Numbered from the stretch's first letter, positions 16,377 to 28,724 are shown. The stretch is DNA of 64,000 bases from CSP1-4 sp963777975 (GCA_963777975.1 CAVZSO010000004.1:41520-105519); one strand, 5' to 3'. Notes: generated by a model not told the origin, from the sequence alone. Numbers and translations are program-made.

Positions 16377-17063
16377 TCATCGGACGGCTCGCCGCGTGGG
16401 ATGGTGCCGGCGGCCGGAGCCCTCGGCCGGGTCGTCGAACGCGTCGGCCATGGTGGCCAGCAGTCGATGGAAGCGGGTCTCCCCGGCCAGCTCGGGATGG
16501 AACGCCGTGGCCATCACGTTGCGCTCGCGGACCGCCACGATCCGTCCGTCATCGAGTCGGGCCAGGACGTCGACATCCGGCCCGACACGTTCGACGATCG
16601 GCGCCCGGATGAAGATGCCGTGGACCGGCGTGTCGCCGAGGACAGGCACCGAGACGTCGCCCTCGAAGGAGTCCAGCTGACGTCCGAACGCGTTGCGCTT
16701 GACGTCGACGTCGAGGAGGGGGAAGACCGGCTCGTCGCCGTCGACGATCTGCGTCGAGAGCAGGATCATGCCGGCGCAGGTGCCGAAGATGGGCACGCCG
16801 GCGGCGGCCAGGTCCATGATCGGCAGACGCAGTCCCCAGCGGTCGATGAGCTTGCGCTGGGCGGTGCTTTCGCCGCCCGGCAGGATGAGGCCGGCCACGC
16901 CATCCAGGTCGGCCGGCATTCGAACCTCGATCCCGTCGGCACCGATCGTGCGCAGGACCGCGAGATGCTCGGCGAAGGCGCCCTGGACGGCGAGCACGCC
17001 GATGCGCGTGGCGCGCGTCATCGACACGGCTCCGCCGGCGCCGATCGGCGTCGCTTGCGACAT
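16377..17063 (-). CDS. pdxT: Pyridoxal 5'-phosphate synthase, glutaminase subunit
   Basis: Supplies ammonia from glutamine to PdxS for vitamin B6 synthesis. From ATG 17063 it is 228 residues; ATG 17021 (MTRATRIGVLAVQGAFAEHL) is the start that matches the family best. Motifs: LPGGESTAQRKL, nucleophile Cys in FGTCAGMILLS, FEGDV, and the His/Glu pair in FHPEL. The tail after FHRLLATMADAF is a few basic residues longer than usual. It follows pdxS on the same strand with a gap of about 60-100 bp. Confidence 0.93.
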   Translation of the reverse strand: MSQATPIGAGGAVSMTRATRIGVLAVQGAFAEHLAVLRTIGADGIEVRMPADLDGVAGLILPGGESTAQRKLIDRWGLRLPIMDLAAAGVPIFGTCAGMILLSTQIVDGDEPVFPLLDVDVKRNAFGRQLDSFEGDVSVPVLGDTPVHGIFIRAPIVERVGPDVDVLARLDDGRIVAVRERNVMATAFHPELAGETRFHRLLATMADAFDDPAEGSGRRHHPTRRAVR

Positions 17064-17121
17064 GACACCGGGTGGGGCATCGCTCGGCCCCCGCTCAGCC
17101 CGGCCTGCTCGACCGGCCCGC

Positions 17122-18009
<888 letters not shown>

Positions 18010-18108
18010 GCTCTCGTGTGTCCTCGGTCTTGCTGCGCGCCGGCTGTGGTCGCTTGCCCCGGGGTCCTCGCCCGTTCGAGTCGACCGGCAGCACCTCGCG
18101 CGTGCCGG

Positions 18109-18114
18109 ATTATC
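18109..18114 (-). promoter_or_regulatory. Possible -10 hexamer GATAAT for pdxST
   Basis: GATAAT on the minus strand lies about 100 bp before the pdxS ATG, in the only intergenic space upstream of the pair. No convincing -35 box is seen at 16-18 bp. Confidence 0.35.
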
Positions 18115-18182
18115 GCATGAGCTGTGAACGACCCTGCGACCTGTCTCTTTGTTCGGCGGGCCACGCGTCCTGACGGCGTCGC

Positions 18183-20572
<2,390 letters not shown>

Positions 20573-20583
20573 GGTGTCTCCAC

Positions 20584-21453
20584 TCAGGTCGCCTCCTCGG
20601 CCAGCCCCCAGCGATGGCGCACCGAGCGCTCGAGGGTGCCGAAGAAGACCGAGTCGACGACGATGCCGATGATCAGGATGACGAGCATGATGGCCAGCAA
20701 TCCCTCGGCATCGGACAGCTCCCGCGCGTTGGCGAGCTTGGTGCCGATCGACGATTGCCCGGCGATGATGACCAGCAGCTCGCCGGCCATGAGGCTGCGC
20801 CAGGCGAACGCCCAGCCCTGCTTCAGCCCGCCGATGAACGAGGGGAAGGCGGCCGGCAGCAGCACGTGACGGTAGAAGTCGGCTCCCCGCGCGCCCATGA
20901 CCGTGGCAGCGCGCAGCAGCACGCGCGGGATCTGGTCGACGCCGGAGATGAGGCCGTTGGCGATCGACGGCGCCGCGCCGAGGATGACGACGAACAGGAT
21001 GGCCCGCTCGGTCAGCTGGAAGAGCAGGATGGCGAGCGGGAACCAGGCGATCGAGGGCATGGTCTGGATGCCCGAGATGAGCGCGCCGATGGCCGTCCGC
21101 AAGGGCTTGAAGCGGACCACGGCAAGGGCCAGCAGGATCCCGATGATGACCGCCAACGCAAAGCCGATGACGCCTCGCCGGAGCGTGATGAGGATGGCGT
21201 CCTGAAGACCGGCTTCATTGACCTCCCTGGCCAGGGTGCCGAAGACCGCCCATGGTCCGGGCAGCGCGTATTCCGGCTTCCAGCCTGACCAGACGACGAG
21301 CTGCCAGGCGAGGACCGCGATGCCGATGGCGGCGAGCTTGGGCCACAGGCCGCGCCAGGTGCGACGCGCGAGGCCCGGGTGCGCGGCGATCGGCCGATCG
21401 AGGGCATCGAGGCCAGCCAGCTCCGACTCGAGCGGTATCTCAGTCGGTCGCAT
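20584..21453 (-). CDS. ABC transporter permease, sulfonate/nitrate/taurine type
   Basis: A 289-residue inner-membrane protein of the SsuC/TauC group. After a cytoplasmic N-terminus it has about six helices and the permease loop motif SGIQTMPSIAWFPLAILLFQ...AAPSIANGLISGVDQIPRVL, which docks with the ATPase. The start ATG 21453 lies within the end of the ATPase gene (14 bp overlap). It forms the membrane channel for the substrate-binding lipoprotein encoded two genes upstream. Confidence 0.9.
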   Translation of the reverse strand: MRPTEIPLESELAGLDALDRPIAAHPGLARRTWRGLWPKLAAIGIAVLAWQLVVWSGWKPEYALPGPWAVFGTLAREVNEAGLQDAILITLRRGVIGFALAVIIGILLALAVVRFKPLRTAIGALISGIQTMPSIAWFPLAILLFQLTERAILFVVILGAAPSIANGLISGVDQIPRVLLRAATVMGARGADFYRHVLLPAAFPSFIGGLKQGWAFAWRSLMAGELLVIIAGQSSIGTKLANARELSDAEGLLAIMLVILIIGIVVDSVFFGTLERSVRHRWGLAEEAT

Positions 21454-22342
21454 GGCGACGAACCTCCTGACGGAGGCGCTCCAGCACCACCCCGGCCACC
21501 TCGCCGACCTGCCGAGTGCCGATCTCGCGCGGACGCTCGAGATCGACGGCGAACTCCTCGGCCACGCGACCTGGCCGGCTGGTCAGGAGCACGATCCGAT
21601 CACCCAGCCGGACGGCCTCGCGCACGTCATGGGTCACGAAGACGATGGTCAACCCGCGCTCGCGCCAGAGCCGCTCCAGCTCGTCGTGGAGGAGGTCACG
21701 GGTCATCGCATCGAGTGACCCGAATGGCTCGTCCATGAGCACGACCTCGGCGCGTTGGGCGAGCGCGCGCGCCAGTGCGACACGCTGGCGCATGCCACCG
21801 GACAGCTCATGTGGCCGCTTGTCCCCGAAGCCGTCGAGATGGACGAGCTCGAGAAGGGCTGCGACATCGTCCTGTCGCTCGCCCTTTGGCACGCCGTGGA
21901 AGCGCAGCGGCAGCTCGATGTTCTCGGCCGCGGTCAGCCACGGGAAGAGCGCCGCCTCCTGGAACATGAGGGCCGGCCGGCCGGCGTCGAGGGTGATGGT
22001 CCCGGCGCCGGGCCGGTCGAGGCCGGCGATGAGGTTGAGCAGCGTGGTCTTGCCACATCCCGAGGCACCGACCATGCACAGGAACTCGCCGCGCTCGACG
22101 GTCATCGAGATGCCGTCGAGGGCCAGGACGCTGTTGCCGGCCGGTCCGTAGTGCTTGGTGACGCCGCGTATCTCGATGGCCGGATCGCTCGTCGTCCGGT
22201 CGGATGGAGCGGGCCGAGGCAGTGCCGCCAGGTGTGGCTCACCGGACGGAGGCACCGAGCGCGATGGATCGGGCGCGATGGCGGGCTCCACGGACCCAAG
22301 CATATCCGCCGGCCCCTCATCGGGCGCCCGAGAGACGGTCAC
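21440..22342 (-). CDS. ABC transporter ATP-binding protein, SsuB/TauB type
   Basis: A 300-residue ATPase. About 50 Pro/Ser-rich residues precede the ABC domain (IEIRGVTKHYGPAGN). Walker A GASGCGKTTL, Q-loop MFQEAALFPWLTA, signature LSGGMRQRVALARAL, Walker B VVLMDEPFGSLDA and switch FVTHDVREAV are all present. FPWLTA in the Q-loop region and the general layout match nitrate/sulfonate/taurine importers. It overlaps the lipoprotein gene by four bases, indicating one operon. Confidence 0.92.
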   Translation of the reverse strand: MTVSRAPDEGPADMLGSVEPAIAPDPSRSVPPSGEPHLAALPRPAPSDRTTSDPAIEIRGVTKHYGPAGNSVLALDGISMTVERGEFLCMVGASGCGKTTLLNLIAGLDRPGAGTITLDAGRPALMFQEAALFPWLTAAENIELPLRFHGVPKGERQDDVAALLELVHLDGFGDKRPHELSGGMRQRVALARALAQRAEVVLMDEPFGSLDAMTRDLLHDELERLWRERGLTIVFVTHDVREAVRLGDRIVLLTSRPGRVAEEFAVDLERPREIGTRQVGEVAGVVLERLRQEVRRHATD

Positions 22343-23415
22343 GGCACCGCGATCTCGGGCTTGCCGGCCTCCTTGAGGACCTCGTTGAGGAGCGTCAGGT
22401 CATAGATGCCCGTCAGGTCGGTCTTCTCGAGCAGCCCCAGCTCGGTGGCCTCGGCGGCCGACGTCGCCAGCGATGAGGCGATGGGGTCGACGGTGAAGGT
22501 CAGGTTCGGCCAGGCCGCTTTGAGGACAGCGTCCGAGAGGCCCTTCTGCGTCACGTCCTTGATGCCCTCGTTGACGAGCGCCTGGGCCTCGGCGGGCTGC
22601 TCGTTGACGAAGTCGGTCGCGGCCACGACGCCGGTCAGCAGCGCCTTGACGACGTCGGGATGGTCCTTGAGGAAGGCCGGCGTGACGACCAGGTGGGTGG
22701 TCACGTATTGGCCGTTCGGCCACAGGTCACGCTCGTCGACCAGCACCTTGCCGCCGCCTTCCTGGACCAGCCGCGTGGCCCAAGGCTCCGGGACCCAGGC
22801 GCCGTCGATGTCGCCCGACTTGAAGGTGTCGAGCGTCTGCGCGTTCGCCTGCGGGAGGATGGAGACGTCGCCACCCCCCTGCGCGTCGCTGCTCAGGCCC
22901 TGCTCTTTGAGCCACGCTCGGAGCGCGACGTCCTGGGTGTTGCCGAGCTGCGGGGTGGCCAGCTTCTTGCCCTTCAGCTGGGCGGCGGAGGTGATCTCCG
23001 GCTTGACCACGAGGTACGCGCCTCCGGACGTGGCGCCGGAGATGATGCGGATGGCCTCGCCCTTCGACTTCGAGAAGGCGTTGATGGCCGGGTTCGGCCC
23101 GATGAAGGTCGCGTCGAGGCCACCGGAGAAGATGGCCTCGACCGCCTCGGGGCCGGCATTGAAGGGCATCGGGGTGAGGGTCACGTTGTCCGGCAGTGCC
23201 TCTTCGAAGATGCCCTTCTTGATGCCCGCCAGGGCCGTCGCATGCGTCAGGTTGGGGAAGTACCCGAGGCGCAGCTCGACCGGCTCGCCAGCCCCTACGC
23301 TCGACGTCGCCCCGTCAGACGTCGCCGGCGAAGCGCCCCCACCACCGGGACCACAGGCCACGACTCCGACGACCAGCACGGTCAGAGCGGCGAGACGGCG
23401 GATGGGCGTGCGCAA
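22339..23415 (-). CDS. ABC substrate-binding lipoprotein, sulfonate/nitrate/taurine type
   Basis: A 358-residue SsuA/TauA-like lipoprotein. The signal ends in the lipobox VVAC (Cys21), followed by a Gly/Ser linker and the mature domain: LRLGYFPNLTHATALAGI, FNAGPEAVEAIFSGGLDATFIGPNPA and KKLATPQLGNTQDVALRAWL. This pattern is commonest in putative aliphatic-sulfonate binders, so organosulfur uptake is my best guess; nitrate or a thiamine precursor are alternatives. The start is TTG 23415, supported by AGGAGG eight bases upstream. Its promoter region holds three palindromes shared with the divergent ribbon-helix-helix gene. Confidence 0.88.
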   Translation of the reverse strand: MRTPIRRLAALTVLVVGVVACGPGGGGASPATSDGATSSVGAGEPVELRLGYFPNLTHATALAGIKKGIFEEALPDNVTLTPMPFNAGPEAVEAIFSGGLDATFIGPNPAINAFSKSKGEAIRIISGATSGGAYLVVKPEITSAAQLKGKKLATPQLGNTQDVALRAWLKEQGLSSDAQGGGDVSILPQANAQTLDTFKSGDIDGAWVPEPWATRLVQEGGGKVLVDERDLWPNGQYVTTHLVVTPAFLKDHPDVVKALLTGVVAATDFVNEQPAEAQALVNEGIKDVTQKGLSDAVLKAAWPNLTFTVDPIASSLATSAAEATELGLLEKTDLTGIYDLTLLNEVLKEAGKPEIAVP

Positions 23416-23443
23416 GGCTCGGACCTCCTCGGTGCGGCATCGA

Positions 23444-23516
23444 ACACTCTCCTGGGAGTGTGGCCGCGAAGCCTACGACACTCCCACAGGAGTGGTCAAA
23501 CACTCCTCGGGGAGTG
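23444..23516. promoter_or_regulatory. Three palindromic operator-like sites between the ABC operon and the RHH gene
   Basis: Site 1 (23444-23461) reads ACACTC-TCCTGG-GAGTGT. Site 2 (23479-23494) and site 3 (23501-23516) are CACTCC-N4-GGAGTG. Centres are 34 and 22 bp apart. A half-site CACTC follows at 23517. On the minus strand TAGGCT (23475-23470) is a plausible -10 for the ABC operon, so site 1 would lie just after its start point and site 2 upstream of its -10. Site 3 lies where the -35 of the RHH gene should be. The layout fits repression of both promoters by one dimeric regulator. Confidence 0.7.
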
Positions 23517-23536
23517 CACTCAGCTCGGTCCGCGGC

Positions 23537-23542
23537 TAGACT
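23537..23542 (+). promoter_or_regulatory. -10 hexamer TAGACT of the RHH gene, leaderless
   Basis: TAGACT ends six bases before the GTG at 23549. Palindrome 3 covers the -35 zone. Confidence 0.6.
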
Positions 23543-23548
23543 CAGCGC

Positions 23549-23740
23549 GTGACCAAGGTCGATACCGTGACCCTCAAGATCCCGCGTCCGCTGTACGACC
23601 GTCTGCAGAAGGTCATCGAGGGCACCGGCTTCCGATCCGTGACCGAGTTCGTGCTCTATGTGCTGCGCGACCTGGCCGGCGACGAGACGCACGACATGGA
23701 GCTCGTCAAGAAGCGCCTCGAGGATCTCGGCTACCTGTAG
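23549..23740 (+). CDS. Small ribbon-helix-helix DNA-binding protein
   Basis: A 63-residue protein. VDTVTLKIPRPLYDRLQKVI is a typical RHH strand plus first helix, and FRSVTEFVLYVLRDLAG gives the turn and second helix; a charged tail ends KRLEDLGYL. RHH dimers insert a two-stranded sheet into the DNA major groove at palindromes. It is divergent from the ABC operon and faces three CACTCC/GGAGTG palindromes, so I infer that it controls itself and that transporter. Start GTG 23549 is leaderless. The effector is unknown; sulfur status is a guess from the transporter type. Confidence 0.8.
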   Translation: MTKVDTVTLKIPRPLYDRLQKVIEGTGFRSVTEFVLYVLRDLAGDETHDMELVKKRLEDLGYL

Positions 23741-23776
23741 GCAGAGAGCGATGATCGGACAGCTGTCTCAGTCCAT

Positions 23777-23805
23777 TGAGTATCCGGGCCCGCACGATCC
23801 GTCAT
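23777..23805 (+). promoter_or_regulatory. Possible ECF-type promoter before the sigma gene at 23853
   Basis: TGAGT at 23777-23781 and CGTCAT at 23800-23805, 18 bases apart, resemble the TGAAG/CGTCAT pair found twice near 36.8 and 38.2 kb. This would allow self-activation by an ECF sigma factor. The -35 match is imperfect. Confidence 0.4.
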
Positions 23806-23852
23806 AACAGACAGCACGGGCCAGAACGGTTGGTGCCGGAGATGGAGAGGGC

Positions 23853-24404
23853 ATGAGGCGCGATCTCGTCGAGGCCGCCCGCCGCGGAGACCACGAGGCA
23901 TTCGAAGTCCTCGCGACCTCCGCCGGCGATCGCCTCTACGCGGTCGCTCGTCTCATCCTTCGGTCGGCGGACCTAGCGGAGGACGCGGTGCAGGAAGCGC
24001 TCGTTCGTGCGTGGCAACAGCTGCCCTCGCTGCGCGATCCGGATCGGTTCGATGCCTGGCTCTATCGCCTGGTGGTCAACGCCTGTGCGGACCAGGGCCG
24101 ACAGCTTCGCCGCTGGTCGCAGCAGGTCCGACCGCTCCCCCTCGATGCGGCCATCAGCGACGAGACTGGGTCCGTAGCCGATCGGGAACAGCTGGAGCGG
24201 GGATTCGGTCGACTAAAGCCCGAGCAGCGGGCCGTGGTCGTCCTCCACTACTACAGCGGGTTCTCGACGGCCGAGATCGCCCGCATCCTCGATATCCCCG
24301 AGGGGACTGCCAGATCACGGTTGCATTACGCGACCGAGGCGATGCGAGCGGCCCTCGAGGCCGATGCGCGCCAGCCGGCGGTCGCCAAGAACAGGATCGC
24401 GTGA
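23853..24404 (+). CDS. ECF RNA polymerase sigma factor
   Basis: A 183-residue protein with regions 2 and 4 only. Region 2: LAEDAVQEALVRAWQQLPSL and RFDAWLYRLVVNACADQ. Region 4: RLKPEQRAVVVLHYYSGFST with the HTH AEIARILDIPEGTARSRLHY. ATG 23853 is preceded by GGAGAGGGC. Its stop overlaps the next start by one base, and that gene encodes a membrane protein of the kind that usually restrains such sigma factors, but here it is damaged. Confidence 0.92.
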   Translation: MRRDLVEAARRGDHEAFEVLATSAGDRLYAVARLILRSADLAEDAVQEALVRAWQQLPSLRDPDRFDAWLYRLVVNACADQGRQLRRWSQQVRPLPLDAAISDETGSVADREQLERGFGRLKPEQRAVVVLHYYSGFSTAEIARILDIPEGTARSRLHYATEAMRAALEADARQPAVAKNRIA

Positions 24405-24804
24405 TGACGACCGACGGACGCTTCGACGAATCGATCACCAGCTGGCTGGAGGCGACAGCTCCATCACGGCTGCCCGAGCGCGTGCTGGACGCCACCTTTG
24501 AGCGGACGCGACAGAGCAGACAGCAGGTCAGCTGGCGAGCAGGCCAAGGGAGGCTTCACACGACTCCGATCCGGAACCGCACTCGGCGGCGCCGCGGCCG
24601 TCCTGGTCGTGGTCAGCCTGGCGTTGGGCTTTGCTCTCAACCAACGGGACAACGCGCAGGGACCCGGCCGACCGGGCGGGATCTTCGCCGATGTCGGTGG
24701 CTGGATCGCGTTCGGCCACGGCCGTGGGATCTGGGCAGTGGACCCCACTCGACCGGGCGATCCTGACAGTCTGGTGCAGCTCAGGCCGCCTATCATCGGC
24801 GGCG
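24404..24804 (+). pseudogene. Damaged anti-sigma/propeller membrane protein, frameshifted and truncated
   Basis: From ATG 24404 a cytoplasmic segment is read (MTTDGRFDESITSWLEATA, PSRLPERVLDATFERTRQS). Near 24540-24590 the frame changes and a membrane helix follows (TALGGAAAVLVVVSLALGFA), then IFADVGGWIAFGHGRGIWAVD, the beginning of a WD40/PD40-like propeller. The propeller ends after a few strands, at about 24790, where the upstream region of the carboxylase gene begins. Full-length relatives would need several hundred more residues. I read it as a remnant left by a deletion fused to the mccB promoter region; an assembly join is the alternative. Confidence 0.6.
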
Positions 24805-24868
24805 ATGGCGACGGCTGCGGACCCACGTCGACTCGAGCTCGGAGACCTGGCGGACCAACGACGCCGCC

Positions 24869-26465
24869 ATGCGCGGGCTCGTCCAGGAGCTGCGCACCAA
24901 GACCGCCGCCCTGAGCGAACGCGGCGCGGCCGGCGACGACCGTTCCATCGCCCGTCATCGGGAACGCGGCAAGCTGCCCGTCCGCGAGCGCATCGACCGG
25001 CTGCTCGACCCGGGCGCCGCCTTCCTCGAGCTGAGCGCCCTCGCCGCCGACGGCCTCTACGACGGCGATGCACCCGGCGCCGGCATCGTCACCGGCATCG
25101 GTCGGGTCAGCGGGACCGAGTGCGTCATCGTCGCCAACGACGCCACGGTCAAGGGCGGCACCTACTACCCGATGACGGTCAAGAAGCACCTGCGCGCGCA
25201 GGAGATCGCGCTCGAGAACCGCCTCCCCTGCCTCTACCTCGTCGACTCCGGCGGCGCATTCCTGCCCCTCCAGGACGAGGTCTTCCCCGACCGCGACCAC
25301 TTCGGCCGCATCTTCTACAACCAGGCGCGCATGAGCGCGGCCGGCATCCCGCAGATCGCCCTGGTCATGGGCTCGTGCACTGCGGGCGGTGCCTACGTGC
25401 CGGCGATGAGCGACGAGACGGTCATCGTTCGCGGCACCGGCACCATCTTCCTGGGCGGCCCACCGCTGGTCCAGGCGGCGACCGGCGAGGTCGTCACGGC
25501 CGAGGAGCTCGGCGGAGCCGCCGTCCACGCCCGGATCTCGGGCGTCGCCGACCACGAGGCGCTCGACGACGAGCACGCGCTGGCCTTGGCGCGCGAGATC
25601 GTGGCCAGCCTGTCCTGGCGCAAGCCCGACCCGCCATGGGCGCGGGAGGTCCCCCGACCTCCGGCCATCGAACGCCCGACCGATCAGGCCAACGGCAGCC
25701 AGGACCCCGAGGACCCGACCGGTCTCTACGGTGTCGTCTCGGCCGACCTGCGAGTCGGCTATGACGTGCGCGAGGTCATCGCCCGCCTCGTCGACGGCTC
25801 CGAGTTCCACGAGTTCAAACCGGCCTACGGCGAGACGCTCGTCTGCGGCTTCGCGCACCTCGACGGCTGGCCGATCGGCATCCTGGCCAACAACGGCGTC
25901 CTCTTCAGCCAGTCGGCGCTCAAGGGCGCGCACTTCGTGGAGCTCGCCAGCCAGCGCCGGGTGCCGCTCGTCTTCCTCCAGAACATCACCGGCTTCATGG
26001 TCGGCAAGGAGTACGAAGCCGGGGGCATCGCCAAGGACGGGGCAAAGCTGGTGACCGCGGTGGCCACGACGGCGGTGCCCAAGTTCACGGTCATCATCGG
26101 CGGCTCGTTCGGCGCCGGGAACTACGGCATGGCCGGTCGCGCGTATGGTTCACGGGGCCTGTGGATCGTGGCCCAACAGCCGCATCAGCGTCATGGGCGG
26201 CGCCCAGGCGGCGCGCGTCCTCTCGACGGTCGGCGAGGCATCGCAACCCGGTGGCAGCTGGGCCTCCGAGGATGCGCGGGCGGCGTTCGAGGCGCCGATC
26301 CTGGCCCAGTACGAAGCGCAGGGCAACCCGTATCACGCCACGGCGCGCCTCTGGGACGACGGCGTCATCGACCCCGCCCAGACGCGCGAGGTGCTCGCGC
26401 TGGCCATCTCCGCGGCGCTCAACGCGCCCATCGGCGAGACGCGCTTCGGCGTCTTCCGGATGTAG
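24869..26465 (+). CDS. mccB: Methylcrotonyl-CoA carboxylase, carboxyltransferase (beta) subunit, one frameshift
   Basis: Transfers the carboxyl group from biotin to 3-methylcrotonyl-CoA in leucine breakdown. Seen: RHRERGKLPVRERIDRLLDP, VANDATVKGGTYYPMTVKKH, YLVDSGGAFLPLQDEVFPDR, GSCTAGGAYVPAMSDE and LQNITGFMVGKEYEAGGIAK. One base too many near 26169 shifts the frame; the other frame then gives WPNSRISVMGGAQAARVL to ETRFGVFRM with the stop at 26465. The conserved N-terminus continues upstream of ATG 24869 (TWRTNDAAM in the same frame), so the true start is probably ATG 24805 with a second indel between. The subunit choice rests on the neighbours. Confidence 0.88.
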
Positions 26466-26526
26466 CCGAGGGGCCTGCGTGGAGGTGGGTGAGGGTCGAC
26501 CTGGGCCGCAGGCGCTCGGCCCCGTG

Positions 26527-26532
26527 TAGCAT
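26527..26532 (+). promoter_or_regulatory. -10 hexamer TAGCAT of the MOSC-GNAT gene, leaderless
   Basis: TAGCAT ends seven bases before ATG 26540. It shows that the MOSC-GNAT gene can be transcribed separately from mccB. Confidence 0.5.
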
Positions 26533-26539
26533 CGGCGGC

Positions 26540-27846
26540 ATGGTCGAGACCCATGACGCGACGCGCCCGAACGCCGATGCCGAGGCGGAGCCAGCGCCAC
26601 TCGGCAGCGGGCGGGTCGTGCAGGTCAACGTCTCACCGGGCGGCGTGCCGAAGCATGCGGTCATGGGCACCTTGGTCGGCCGGCTCGGTCTTGAAGGCGA
26701 CGCCCAGGCCAGCCCGGGAGTCCACGGCGGGCCGCACCGCGCGGTCTCTCTCTTCGCCATCGAGGCCATCCGGCGGGTGGCAGCGGAGGGACACGCGATC
26801 GAGCCGGGGTCGGCAGGCGAGAACCTGACCACCGAGGGGGTCGAGCTGGCCACGCTGGCACCGGGCACCAGGCTTGCCTTCCAGTCCGGCATGGAGCTCG
26901 AGATCGCCTCGCCAGACAACCCCTGCGACACGATCCGAGGCAGCTTCAGCGACGGGAAGTCTGGGCGCATCTCGATCCTGAAGCATCCGCTCGACAGTCG
27001 GATGTATGCACGTGTTCTGCGCGAGGGTGCAGTCGCGACGGGCGACGCCTTCCACGTCTTGCCACCCCTGCCCGACTCGCGGGCGATGGTGCTCAACCTC
27101 GTCGAGCGCCTCGAGGCGAACGAACGCCGTTTCTGGCTGGCGACTTGGGAAGCCGCGGCAGCAGCAGGCGCCGACCTGCGTGTCCTGGATCTCGGCGACC
27201 TTGTCGTCTGCGCCGCGCCTGGGCTGCGAGGCGGCCACTTCAACGCCGCGTACGGCCTGCGGCTGGTGCCCGTGCTGCGCGACCGCGTCGTGGAGCACTT
27301 CCGGAGCAACGGCGTGAGGGCCTGGGTCGTCGATGTCGAGCCGCCCCTGCCGGGCCTTGAACCGGAGGTCCGGGGCTCGATCCTGGGCGCCGAAGCCGGA
27401 CGGATCCACGAGGCACCGGCAGTCCCGGGGCTGACGATCCGCGAGGTCGGCCAGGATCAAGCGGCGGCCTGGGAGACGGTCATGTGCGATGGATTCGGGC
27501 TCGACGGTGCGGTCCGAGCGGCCTGGATGGCCGCCGCCGAGCAGATCGCCGCGATCCCGGGCATGCACCTGCTCGTCGCCGAACTCGACGGCCGACCCGC
27601 CGCCGCGGCCGGCCTCTACACCCGGGCGCGCGTCGGAGGCCTGTCCTCGGCCGCCGTGCTTCCTGGGCCCGGGGCCGCGGCATCCATGGCGCGCTCATCT
27701 CGGCCCGCGCCCGCCTCGCCGAGGCGCACGGCTGCACTCACGTCACGGCCCAGGCCGACACCGACAGCCAGTCGGAGCGGAACATGCTGCGTCTCGGCCT
27801 CGAGCGGCAGCTGATGCGCGGCATCTACCGCGTGGAGGCGCCGTGA
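26540..27846 (+). CDS. MOSC domain fused to a GNAT acetyltransferase, one frameshift
   Basis: About 434 residues when repaired. Residues 15-170 form a MOSC domain (GRVVQVNVSPGGVPKHAV, GVHGGPHRAVSLFAIEAIRR, PGSAGENLTTEGVEL, and the conserved cysteine in ASPDNPCDTIRG); MOSC domains handle sulfur or molybdenum-cofactor chemistry. The rest is GNAT-like, with a weak first copy and a C-terminal copy (TIREVGQDQAAAWETVM, then RGRGIHGALISARARLAEAH in the shifted frame). One G is missing near 27670 in a GC run; the shifted frame stops at 27846. It overlaps the hydratase start (GTGA), so it is wired into the leucine operon. Substrate unknown. Confidence 0.75.
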
Positions 27847-28665
27847 GCGCGCCGCTGCGAGTCGAGCGAACGGGACCCGACGGTGTCGTCGTCCGCGTCG
27901 TCCTCGATCGGCCGGAACGGCACAACGCGTTCGACGCCGAGGTCATCGGCGCCCTTCGTCGGACGTTCGATCGCCTCGGCTGAGGAGCCGCCCGACCGAC
28001 TGCGGGCGGTCGTCCTGATGGGTGAAGGGGCCACCTTCTGTGCGGGCGCGGACATCACCTGGATGCGCGCCAGCGTCGGCCTCTCGGTCGAGCAGAACGA
28101 GCAGGATGCGATGGCCATGGCCGAGATGTTCGACGCCATCGACCGCTGCCCGGCGCCGGTCGTGGCGCGCGTCCAGGGCGCGGCCCTCGGTGGCGGCATG
28201 GGTCTCTGTGCGGTAAGCGACCTGGTCATCGCCGAGGCCGGCGCGAAGTTCGGCTTCACCGAGAGCCGTCTCGGCATCCTGCCTGCGGTCATCAGCCCGT
28301 TCGTCATCGCCAAGATCGGCGAGTCCAACGCGCGAGCGCTGTTCCCGGGTGGCCGTCGCTTCGACGCCATGCGAGCCCTGCGTATCGGCCTCATCCACGA
28401 GGTCGTCGAGGGCGACGAAGCGCTCGACCGAGCGGTGGACGCCGCCGTCGCCGACCTGCTGGCGGCCGGACCGACCGCGGCCAGGGCGGCCAAGTCGATC
28501 ATCCGCGAGGTACGCGGCCTGCCGCACGCATCGACTCGCTGGCACACCGCCCGAGTCATCGCGCGCCAGCGCGTGAGCGACGAGGGGCAGGAGGGCCTGC
28601 GGGCGTTCCTCGAGAAGCGAGCGCCGGCATGGACGCGCGTCGAGGAGCCCAAGAACACCGACTGA
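27843..28665 (+). CDS. Enoyl-CoA hydratase family, probable methylglutaconyl-CoA hydratase, one frameshift
   Basis: Crotonase-fold enzyme. GTG 27843 starts VRVVLDRPERHNAFDAEVI; the frame changes near 27978 (one extra G) and continues with LRAVVLMGEGATFCAGADIT (oxyanion hole AGADI), ARVQGAALGGGMGLCAVSD (second oxyanion loop) and FGFTESRLGILPAVISPFV, where the glutamate is catalytic. Between the two carboxylase subunit genes and before HMG-CoA lyase, the natural role is hydration of 3-methylglutaconyl-CoA in leucine degradation. The overlap with the preceding stop codon shows coupling. Confidence 0.85.
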
Positions 28666-28724
28666 CGGGCAGTACAGCTGCGGACGATCAGCGTTGCGAC
28701 GATGGCTGCGACCCCGCCTCCAGT

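Noticed and set aside
24869..27814. A single 981-residue carboxyltransferase-MOSC-GNAT protein
   Set aside because: The middle third is out-of-frame carboxylase; the true carboxylase end lies in another frame and stops at 26465, and the MOSC gene has its own promoter and start. The fusion is an artefact of a one-base indel.
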